Positions 1 to 6,844 of a stretch of DNA of 56,134 nucleotides are shown in pieces. The notes under the pieces were generated by a model. It had not been told where the DNA came from and did not search any database. It saw nothing but the letters and a program-made list of their open reading frames with translations. A program made the position numbers and the translations under genes. The stretch is taken from NCBI GenBank assembly GCA_017632695.1, contig JAGBQS010000051.1, positions 1 to 56,134 on the forward strand, in the 5' to 3' direction. This DNA comes from Bacteroidales bacterium. Its GTDB lineage: Bacteria > Bacteroidota > Bacteroidia > Bacteroidales > UBA3663. The number at the start of each line of letters is the position of its first letter. The first letter of the stretch is position 1.

Positions 1-1
1 G

Positions 2-403
2 CACAACAGTCAGACGGTTTTGCGTACACGTCCGCTGACTTCCCGATATAAGGCTTTGCTGACCGCTTCGTGGAAATCTCCGCTCGAGTTGTGGCAGGCT
101 GATCTGACCTTTCAATGGACCGGACCCGGAAGGATGCCGGATCCGGCTGTGGGCGACGACGGACAGCCCCTGTGGAACGCCCGATATAAGGCATTCGGAC
201 AGTTGCAGGCTCAGCTAACACGAGAATACCGTTTGTGTTCCGTTTATGTGGGAGGTGAGAATCTGACCGGTTTCCGGCAAAAGAACCCCATTGTGGATGC
301 TGCCAATCCGTATGGTACGCGTTTCGATGCCTCGATGGTCTGGGGACCGACCGATGGCGCTATGTTTTACGCAGGCATCCGCCTGAATCTGGAAAGGTTT
401 TAG
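2..403 (+). CDS. TonB-dependent receptor, C-terminal fragment (5' end outside window)
   Basis: The reading frame is open from the first bases to a TAG at 401-403, giving the last 133 residues of a longer protein. Alternating hydrophobic strands, a segment GGENLTGFRQKNPI followed by NPYGTRFDASMVWGP, and a final strand ending in Phe are typical of the last strands of Bacteroidota TonB-dependent outer-membrane barrels. Such proteins import substrates across the outer membrane using TonB energy. Plug and substrate information are outside the window. From memory, receptors with this ending often sit near HMA-domain proteins, and one lies at 9923, but the link is only suggestive. A strong hairpin terminator follows. 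Confidence 0.75.
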   Translation, partial: HNSQTVLRTRPLTSRYKALLTASWKSPLELWQADLTFQWTGPGRMPDPAVGDDGQPLWNARYKAFGQLQAQLTREYRLCSVYVGGENLTGFRQKNPIVDAANPYGTRFDASMVWGPTDGAMFYAGIRLNLERF

Positions 404-441
404 GATGTAGAAGGTTCCGGTATATACACGGTTAGAAAGAT

Positions 442-484
442 ATAAAGTGGCAGTTTTCTGAAGAATTCTGCCACTTTATTGTTT
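442..484 (+). terminator. Intrinsic terminator after the partial receptor gene
   Basis: Twelve-base perfect inverted repeat ATAAAGTGGCAG (442-453) and CTGCCACTTTAT (468-479), followed by a T-rich stretch. It lies 40 nt after the stop codon and separates the partial receptor from the next promoter. Confidence 0.8.
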
Positions 485-529
485 CCTTCCTAATAAAATC
501 CGGGTAATCTGACTATAATGATGTTAGTC

Positions 530-549
530 TCTACCATCAGAATGGTAGA
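530..549. promoter_or_regulatory. Candidate operator/activator site, copy 1 (TCTACC-N8-GGTAGA)
   Basis: Inverted repeat TCTACCAT (530-537) and ATGGTAGA (542-549). Its centre is about 79 bp upstream of the start predicted from the promoter at 582-612. The same TCTACC-N8-GGTAGA arrangement occurs before the promoters at 3838 and 6658, centred near -68, that is, 11 bp (one helical turn) closer. The regulator is unknown; recurrence and helical phasing are the evidence. Confidence 0.6.
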
Positions 550-581
550 AGAGATGTCTGAAAAATGGCCTCAGTGTGCGA

Positions 582-612
582 TTTCCCAGTTGTGGAAAAG
601 TCCGTAACTTTG
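582..612 (+). promoter_or_regulatory. Bacteroidota-type promoter for the SusC-like gene
   Basis: TAACTTTG at 605-612 fits the TAnnTTTG box. A weak -33 element TTTC lies at 582-585 with 19 nt between. The flanks resemble the promoters at 3838 and 6658. The predicted start near 619 leaves a leader of about 64 nt. Confidence 0.7.
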
Positions 613-682
613 CACCGTGAAACATTAACAGAAACTGGTGAGAGAATTAACAAAAACTGGAAAAATTATTAAGGTATAGATT

Positions 683-3600
683 ATGGCAAACAAAAAAATT
701 ATTCTCGTTTCGGCTCTTCTTTTAGCCCAGGTGCCGGCTGTGGCAGGTACGGATGGCGATGCGGCAAACCCGACAGCCGGACAGACAATTCCGGAAAGCC
801 CGGAAACGGCTGTTGCACAGCCCCGTAAACAGGAAACTGCCATCCTTGATGGCGTAGTTATTGACCATACAAGCGGCGAGCCGGTTATCGGCGCAAATGT
901 ATATGATCCGACATCGAAAAACGGTGCCGTAACCGATGTTGACGGTAAATTTACGTTGCAGGTATCGGTTCCGACCACAATCCGTGTCAGTTTTATCGGC
1001 TACGAACCCCGTACCCTTTATATAAATAATGAGAGTGCCCGCAAAAAACAGCGCATCGATCTGCTGGAGGAACACAGTGCCCTCGATGAAGTTGTGGTGG
1101 TCGGCTATGGAACACAGCGCCGTACACAGTTGACAGGTTCGGTGGCAACGGTCGGCAAGCAGGTACTTGAAACCAATCTGACTCCTACGCTCGATCAGGC
1201 ACTGGGCGGAACCGTTGCCGGACTGAATATTACGGCAAGCAGCGGTCAGCCGGGCGCAGCATCATCAGTCCGGATACGTGGCGGAAATTCGGTGAATGCC
1301 TCGAACGAGCCGCTGTATGTGATTGACGGATTCATCTATTTCAAGTCGGATGCCGACAATAAGACCGGCATTGATGCCATCGAGTCGAGCCTGTCACCGT
1401 TGCTGACCGTCAACCCGTCGGATATTGAGCGTATCGAGGTGCTCAAGGATGTATCGGCCACGGCGATATATGGCAGTCGTGGTGCTAACGGCGTGATTAT
1501 CGTTACCACCAAAAAAGGCAATCGCGACCGCACCAGTATTCATTACCGCTATTCGGCAGGCTTTGATGTGGTTTCGAAAAAACTGGATCTGATGAATGCC
1601 CGGGAGTTTGCGGCTTACAACAAACAGTATTTCAACAACATCGGCGGATATACCGACAGTGAGATTGCTGCTTTGGGCAAAGGAACCGACTGGCAGGATG
1701 CCTTGCTGCAGACCGGTAGCCATCAGAGTCACGAGTTCAGCGTGACGGGCGGCAACGATAAAACGCGCTATGCCTTTTCGGCCAACTACACTACGCAGGA
1801 CGGTATCATCCTGAATTCCGGTTTCGACCGTTACAATTTTCACCTCAACTTTGAACGCGAGCTGGCCAAAGGTCTGACATTTTCTTCGAACACTACCTTC
1901 GGAAAATCTATTCAGAACGGACTCACTACTACCAGTCAGTCAAACAGTTCCACCTCGCCGTTCGGAAACGGTATCACTAATTCGTTTGTGTATGGCCTGA
2001 TGATGCCCCCAACCGTTTCGGTCTATACCGAAGACGGAGACTACAACTACACAAATCCGTACGAACATGCTTATTTTGCATTGGGAACTACGGCTGCCAA
2101 TCCGGTCAGCGACCTGAACAATTCGGTGGCTGAAAGCATCAATGCCTATGTGTTGGCTAACTATTCGTTACGCTATGTCTGGAAGGAACTGACCTTTAAG
2201 GCTTCGGCAGGCGTGAACCGTGAACGCATTACGCAGAACTATTTCTCGCCTTCCTATACGGCTCTCGGCCTGGCAAGTTCCGGTTTGGTGGGCATAGGCA
2301 ACAAGAGCAACGAGTCGTGGCTGCAGGAATATACCGTAGACTGGAACCACAGTTTTCCGGTTGCGGAACTCTCAGCCTTGGCAGGATATACCCGTCAGGA
2401 TACCCGAAGCAACTGGTTTACCCAGATGGGACGCCTGCTGACCAACGACACAAAGAAACAGTATTCGTTGGCCGATGCCGAAACGCTCGATACGCCTGTG
2501 GCCGACGAAAGCAGTTCGAACCTGAACTCGGTGATAGGACGTGTGAACTATACTTTGCGCGGTCGCTATAATGCAACGGCTACCATTCGCGGAGACCGTT
2601 CAAGCCGTCTGACAGCCGATGGCGGATGGGGCTGGTTCCCGTCGCTGGGCTTTTCGTGGAATGTTTCGGAAGAGGATTTCCTGAAAAATCACCACTCCAT
2701 CAGCAACCTGAAGATACGTCTGTCGGCAGGAACTGTAGGCAATCAGGAAATCGGCGATCTTGACTACGCCTTGCAGTACACGGCAGGCAAGTATGCCGGT
2801 TCTGCCAGCTATTCCATCAGTAATTCAGGAGCCGATTTGAAGTGGGAAACGACAGCTTCGTTCAATGCAGGTTTCGATCTGGGCTTCTTCGATAACCGGC
2901 TGGAATTCGAAGCGGATGCCTATTATAAGAAGACCTCTGACCTGTTGCTGGAAGTACCGCAGGGTATCGGTTCTTCGACGGCTACCCAGATGGAGAACGT
3001 AGGTAACGTAGAGAACCGAGGTGTGGAACTGAGCGTGAGTGCAGACCTGATACGGAACGGAAATCTGCAGTGGAGTGCTTCGGCCAATATTGCCTTCAAC
3101 CGCAACGAGGTTACCAAGACCAGCGGAAGCGATGTGATCAGCGGTGTGCAGAGCCAGATGATTTTGCGCGAAGGAGAGTCGCTGGGCAGTTTCTATGGTT
3201 TGAAGTTCAAGGGTTATGAAAATGGCCAGGCAACATTCGAGGATTACGACGGGAACGGAGCCATTTCGTACAACGACCGTATTGTTTTGGGTAGTATCCA
3301 GCCGGAATTTACCTATGGATTCAGCAGTACGCTTGCCTGGAAGAATCTGGATGCCTATGTGGGCTTTCAGGGTTCGTACGGTAACGAACTCTATAACAGT
3401 ACCGGCCGACTGCTGTCGAGTCCGACCGCATCGTACAATCTGCTGCGTTCAACCAAGGTGACGCAAACACGACCTACCAATTACATCGATTCGCGTTATG
3501 TGGAAGATGCGTCCTATCTGAAACTGAAGAATCTTACTGTAGGTTATACCTTTAAATTACAGGCAGGCCGGACTCCGTTCTCCATACGCGTGTTTGCGCA

Positions 3601-3724
3601 GGCGTCGAACCTGCTGACCATTACCGGTTATTCGGGTTACGACCCGGAGGTATCGGGTGGAACCGATACCAGTGCCTATCCGTCGAGCCGAAGCTTTACG
3701 TTTGGGGCAGGAATCACCTTCTGA
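683..3724 (+). CDS. SusC/RagA-family TonB-dependent outer-membrane receptor
   Basis: 1013 residues, the usual SusC length. Signal peptide at about 1-22. A carboxypeptidase-regulatory-like domain spans about 53-125 (GVVIDHTSGEPVIGANV), followed by the SusC segment DEVVVVGYGTQRR (about 134-146). The plug contains VRIRGGNSVNASNEPLYVIDG and VLKDVSATAIYGSRGANG. The barrel has the common loop YDGNGAISYNDRIVLG and ends in Phe. SusC proteins import oligomers captured by a SusD lid. No susD follows directly: the next genes are a small lipoprotein and a second TonB receptor, and the likely partner is the SusD at 6845, which has the same type of promoter and upstream palindrome. The substrate is not visible; the neighbours suggest a metal or metal-binding compound, which is inference. 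Confidence 0.93.
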   Translation: MANKKIILVSALLLAQVPAVAGTDGDAANPTAGQTIPESPETAVAQPRKQETAILDGVVIDHTSGEPVIGANVYDPTSKNGAVTDVDGKFTLQVSVPTTIRVSFIGYEPRTLYINNESARKKQRIDLLEEHSALDEVVVVGYGTQRRTQLTGSVATVGKQVLETNLTPTLDQALGGTVAGLNITASSGQPGAASSVRIRGGNSVNASNEPLYVIDGFIYFKSDADNKTGIDAIESSLSPLLTVNPSDIERIEVLKDVSATAIYGSRGANGVIIVTTKKGNRDRTSIHYRYSAGFDVVSKKLDLMNAREFAAYNKQYFNNIGGYTDSEIAALGKGTDWQDALLQTGSHQSHEFSVTGGNDKTRYAFSANYTTQDGIILNSGFDRYNFHLNFERELAKGLTFSSNTTFGKSIQNGLTTTSQSNSSTSPFGNGITNSFVYGLMMPPTVSVYTEDGDYNYTNPYEHAYFALGTTAANPVSDLNNSVAESINAYVLANYSLRYVWKELTFKASAGVNRERITQNYFSPSYTALGLASSGLVGIGNKSNESWLQEYTVDWNHSFPVAELSALAGYTRQDTRSNWFTQMGRLLTNDTKKQYSLADAETLDTPVADESSSNLNSVIGRVNYTLRGRYNATATIRGDRSSRLTADGGWGWFPSLGFSWNVSEEDFLKNHHSISNLKIRLSAGTVGNQEIGDLDYALQYTAGKYAGSASYSISNSGADLKWETTASFNAGFDLGFFDNRLEFEADAYYKKTSDLLLEVPQGIGSSTATQMENVGNVENRGVELSVSADLIRNGNLQWSASANIAFNRNEVTKTSGSDVISGVQSQMILREGESLGSFYGLKFKGYENGQATFEDYDGNGAISYNDRIVLGSIQPEFTYGFSSTLAWKNLDAYVGFQGSYGNELYNSTGRLLSSPTASYNLLRSTKVTQTRPTNYIDSRYVEDASYLKLKNLTVGYTFKLQAGRTPFSIRVFAQASNLLTITGYSGYDPEVSGGTDTSAYPSSRSFTFGAGITF

Positions 3725-3774
3725 AATAAGCCGTATACCAGTTTTTGTGTCGAATATGTATAAATTTCGAATGC

Positions 3775-3816
3775 ATGTGGTAGAAGTCGTGAGATTTCTA
3801 CCACATATTTGTTAGA
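3775..3816. promoter_or_regulatory. Candidate operator/activator site, copy 2, with an overlapping second palindrome
   Basis: Three alternating half-sites are present. ATGTGGTAGAA (3775-3785) and TTCTACCACAT (3796-3806) form a perfect 11-bp inverted repeat. TCTACC (3797-3802), 8 nt, then GTTAGA (3811-3816) repeats the spacing seen at 530 and 6617 with one mismatch. The second arrangement ends 52 bp before the end of the -7 box, exactly as in copy 3. The perfect inverted repeat could also act as a terminator for the SusC gene, but only a weak T-rich run follows. Confidence 0.55.
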
Positions 3817-3837
3817 TAATATGCCATATCAGGCGGA

Positions 3838-3868
3838 TTTCCTATGTGCGAAAAAGGCCGTACCTTTG
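3838..3868 (+). promoter_or_regulatory. Bacteroidota-type promoter for the small lipoprotein and OprC-like receptor
   Basis: TACCTTTG at 3861-3868 with TTTC at 3838-3841, 19 nt apart. It sits inside a segment repeated before the SusD gene (identical over 3847-3883). Predicted transcription start near 3875. Confidence 0.75.
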
Positions 3869-3883
3869 CAGTGTCAAATTCGA
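3847..3883 (+). repeat. 37-nt promoter-core repeat, copy 1
   Basis: These 37 bases are identical to 6667-6703. They cover the spacer, the -7 box and the first transcribed bases. The promoter at 582-612 is a more diverged relative. Confidence 0.9.
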
Positions 3884-3915
3884 TATAAAAACATTAAAAA
3901 GAAAGGATCGAAAAA

Positions 3916-4458
3916 ATGGAAACAAATCGTGTTATTAAGGTACTGAACAATGGATTCGGTGGAAAATCAGTCCGCACATGGGCTGTTGTCGCAGGTGTTT
4001 TGCTGGGTTCTTTGCTGACGTCATGCTCTGACGATGACGATGTTTCGCCCAGTAGGGAAGTGAAGGTGGTAGAGCTTTCGTCCGATACGTTATCGGCCTC
4101 ATTCTCTTATCTGGATGCCACTTACGAGGCTGTTCTGTTGCAACTTGACGATGTAAAGGTAGGCGTGAATACGGTGTATGCCTATCTGTTGCAGGAAAGT
4201 ACTGACGGTTTGCTGGCTATCGACCGTCCGGAAGACTATTCGATCGGAGTCTATCCTTATATGCCGGGAATGGGACACTCTTCGCCCAACAACGCAGATT
4301 TTGTTTGGGATGCTGAAACGAATGCCTATGTAGGTACACTTAACTTTACCATGTCCGGTTTATGGCAGGTATTCCTCACTATCCGGAAGGGAGAAGAGGT
4401 AGTTGCCGACGAAGTCATCTGGACATTCCAGTTAGGTTCTTCTTCGATGTCTATGTAA
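3916..4458 (+). CDS. Small exported lipoprotein, YtkA/FixH-like, possibly metal-binding
   Basis: 180 residues with a long N-terminal region, a hydrophobic segment and a lipobox ending at Cys37 (LLTSC), followed by SDDDD. That acidic run resembles the Bacteroidota signal for surface export of lipoproteins. The core has MPGMGH at about 116-121 and a later segment LNFTMSGLWQVFLTI, which resembles YtkA/FixH-type beta-sandwich proteins; the two Met and one His could bind copper, which is inference. Its gene is the first of a two-gene unit with the OprC-like receptor at 4543 (84 nt gap, no promoter seen between). A surface or periplasmic metal-capture partner of that receptor is the best guess; it could also be an unrelated Ig-like accessory protein. 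Confidence 0.8.
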   Translation: METNRVIKVLNNGFGGKSVRTWAVVAGVLLGSLLTSCSDDDDVSPSREVKVVELSSDTLSASFSYLDATYEAVLLQLDDVKVGVNTVYAYLLQESTDGLLAIDRPEDYSIGVYPYMPGMGHSSPNNADFVWDAETNAYVGTLNFTMSGLWQVFLTIRKGEEVVADEVIWTFQLGSSSMSM

Positions 4459-4542
4459 GTTCTGTACTAAATTTGTACTTCTCATTTCATTATGGAGTTT
4501 GTGGGATTACTTGATTAAGACTGCTTTGACTTTTCTGTATAC

Positions 4543-6558
4543 ATGTTCGCAAATCTACTTTTCTCCCTTTTATTGGTTGAGTCTGACAGTATCGCCGTTG
4601 AAGGCGGTGCTGTCAGCATTTTCGATAAGACGTTCGATGAGGTTGTGGTGAATGCCGCTGCCGGACAGCAGAAGCAGACAACAGGAAAAGGCGTCGAAAG
4701 TCTGGATGAACATCTGGCCCGACTTCGGCAGGCCGATTTGGTGAAACGCGGAGCCTATGCCAGTGAGGTATCGGTAAACTCGATGCAGACCGAACGCGTA
4801 TCGACGACCATCGACGGTATGAAGATTTTCTGTGCCTGCACCGATCGGATGGATCCCGTTACCTCGTATGTCGAAACCTCGAACCTGAGTCGCATCTTTC
4901 TGAACAGCGGTTTGGGCAACGATCCTCAGGCTACCGGAAATCTGGGAGGCAGCGTCGATCTGAAACTGCGTAAAGCAGGTTTCGATGCAGCGCCCTTCGA
5001 AATGAATGTTCAGACCGGTTTTGAGACCAACGGTTGTTTGCAGTCGTATCTGGCCGATGTGGCTTTGTCGTCCGAAACACGCTACCTGAATACAGGTATA
5101 AGCTTCCGTGATGCCAGGAATTATCAGGCAGGAGGCAACCGGGAAATCGACTTCTCACAGTATCAGAAGTTCAATGTTTTTGCTAATGGCGGCCGGCAAT
5201 GGGGTGATGGCCGGATTGTGGAGTTTTCGGCCATTTACGACCTGGCTACCGATGTGGGTTACCCGTCGCTTACAATGGATGTTAAGAAAGCAGAAGGCCT
5301 GATAACGGCACTCGCTTACCGTCAGGAACACTTCCGGAGTCCGTTGCTGACCCGTTGGGAGAGCAAGGTATACTACAACAACATCCGTCACGAAATGGAC
5401 GATACACACAGGCCCGATGTTGTGATGCACATGGATATGCCCGGGTTGAGCCGGACTTCCGGTCTGTATTCTCTGTTGGCAGGCAGCTGGAAACAGCACC
5501 TCTGGCAACTGAATCTTGACGGCTATCTGAACCGTTCGAGAGCAGAGATGACCATGTATCCGTCTACTTACGGAACGGCTGCCTATAATCCTGCCGACCG
5601 GATGTTTATGCTCACCTGGCCGGATGTACAGACCGGAAATACAGGCTTGTCGGTGTCGGATCAATGGGGAAATTTCCGTCTGACACTGAAGGGCTCTCTG
5701 CAATGGTCGCACATTTCCGATCCTGAAGGACTGGCCACTTTGCAAATCTATTATCCGACTCAGTCTGACCGTCAGTTCCGCCGTGAGGGACGTGTTACGT
5801 TACATTACCGGAAAGACTGGCAAAAGGGAAGCGTGAGTGTCGGAGCTGGCTGGGGATCGCGTACGCCGACTGTTACTGAAGCCTATGGCTATTTCCTTTA
5901 TAATACGTTGGACGGCTACGATTATCTGGGTAATCCGGAACTGAAAAATGAGAAGGCCGTTCAATTCGATTTGTCGGGTTCCTGGTCTCCGGCACCCGAT
6001 TGGGAATTCTCGGCGGACGGTAATCTGTTCCTGTTTGATGATTATATTCAGGGTGGCTTGACCGGCGATGTTTCCGGTTATTCGCCGATGACCATCGGAG
6101 CCTTGGGCGTTAAGCAGTACAGGAATCTCCCATCGGCAACAATTGCAAATCTTTCGTTCGATGCCGACTGGCAACTGAGTAGTGCCTGGCGCTGGCAGAA
6201 CCGCATCGGCTGGTCGTGGGGCAAAGATAACCGGAACCGTTCGCTTCCGCTTATTGCTCCCTTGCAGTTCCGTTCAACCTTGGCATACGAGTGGGGCAGT
6301 TGGGAAGGCAGTGCTTCGGTTATAGGGGCAGCCCGAAAGGAAGATGCAGCCCGTCATCTGGGTGAGCACAGTACCCCCGGTTACGTACTTTATAACTTGC
6401 AGGCCGGCTATCTGGTCCGGTTGGCAGGAAAAGTGAACGTTACGCTGAAGGCAGGGGTGGAGAATGTGCTCGACAAGTACTATACTACCTATGCCAGTTG
6501 GAACGGAATCGGGCAGAAGGGAAGGAACTTTTTTGCTTCACTGCAAGCCTCATTTTGA
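4543..6558 (+). CDS. OprC/NosA-like TonB-dependent receptor, putative copper uptake
   Basis: 671 residues, without the carboxypeptidase-like extension of SusC proteins. The plug segment contains DGMKIFCACTDRMDPVTSYV, in which Cys99-x3-Met103 matches the C-x3-M half of the CxxxM-HxM copper site described for Pseudomonas OprC. A Met/His cluster MHMDM at residues 295-299 lies in the barrel at roughly the distance where OprC has its HxM. The barrel ends FFASLQASF. The N-terminus is short (MFANLLFSLLLVES) and no better upstream start exists before an in-frame stop, so export relies on this weak signal. It is likely co-transcribed with the YtkA-like lipoprotein. The family assignment and copper role rest on motif recognition. 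Confidence 0.85.
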   Translation: MFANLLFSLLLVESDSIAVEGGAVSIFDKTFDEVVVNAAAGQQKQTTGKGVESLDEHLARLRQADLVKRGAYASEVSVNSMQTERVSTTIDGMKIFCACTDRMDPVTSYVETSNLSRIFLNSGLGNDPQATGNLGGSVDLKLRKAGFDAAPFEMNVQTGFETNGCLQSYLADVALSSETRYLNTGISFRDARNYQAGGNREIDFSQYQKFNVFANGGRQWGDGRIVEFSAIYDLATDVGYPSLTMDVKKAEGLITALAYRQEHFRSPLLTRWESKVYYNNIRHEMDDTHRPDVVMHMDMPGLSRTSGLYSLLAGSWKQHLWQLNLDGYLNRSRAEMTMYPSTYGTAAYNPADRMFMLTWPDVQTGNTGLSVSDQWGNFRLTLKGSLQWSHISDPEGLATLQIYYPTQSDRQFRREGRVTLHYRKDWQKGSVSVGAGWGSRTPTVTEAYGYFLYNTLDGYDYLGNPELKNEKAVQFDLSGSWSPAPDWEFSADGNLFLFDDYIQGGLTGDVSGYSPMTIGALGVKQYRNLPSATIANLSFDADWQLSSAWRWQNRIGWSWGKDNRNRSLPLIAPLQFRSTLAYEWGSWEGSASVIGAARKEDAARHLGEHSTPGYVLYNLQAGYLVRLAGKVNVTLKAGVENVLDKYYTTYASWNGIGQKGRNFFASLQASF

Positions 6559-6614
6559 GCGTTTTTGTCCGTTTTCGACACAAAAATATGGCGTTTGAGG
6601 CAGTTATCCGTTTA

Positions 6615-6638
6615 TTTCTACCAACAATGAGGTAGAAA
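6615..6638. promoter_or_regulatory. Candidate operator/activator site, copy 3
   Basis: TTTCTACC (6615-6622), 8 nt, then GGTAGAAA (6631-6638): a perfect 8-bp inverted repeat. Centre near -68 relative to the start predicted from the promoter at 6658-6688, the same distance as copy 2. Confidence 0.6.
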
Positions 6639-6657
6639 AGTTGCCACACCGCAGGTA

Positions 6658-6688
6658 TTTCCCAAATGCGAAAAAGGCCGTACCTTTG
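6658..6688 (+). promoter_or_regulatory. Bacteroidota-type promoter for the SusD-like gene
   Basis: TACCTTTG at 6681-6688 and TTTC at 6658-6661, 19 nt apart. Nearly the same sequence as the promoter at 3838. The start near 6695 gives a leader of about 150 nt that begins with a strong RNA structure. Confidence 0.75.
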
Positions 6689-6703
6689 CAGTGTCAAATT
6701 CGA
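6667..6703 (+). repeat. 37-nt promoter-core repeat, copy 2
   Basis: Identical to 3847-3883; similarity stops where the structured leader begins. Confidence 0.9.
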
Positions 6704-6767
6704 GGTAGCTGTTTATGATGAACACCCTCTGAAATCCGTTCAGAACACAGCTGTTCAGGCTACCTCG
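6701..6767 (+). promoter_or_regulatory. Structured 5' leader of the SusD mRNA
   Basis: Outer stem CGAGGTAGC (6701-6709) with GCTACCTCG (6759-6767) and inner hairpin TCTGAA (6728-6733) with TTCAGA (6739-6744). It begins a few bases after the predicted start, so it would form the 5' end of the mRNA. The related transcript at 3875 lacks it. It could stabilise the mRNA or be a regulatory element; I do not recognise a known riboswitch. Confidence 0.5.
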
Positions 6768-6844
6768 GGTTTGAAACTAGAACATTCAATACATTAATAA
6801 ATATAACAAGAGGATTAACTTACTTAAAAGAAAGGACAAAAGTT

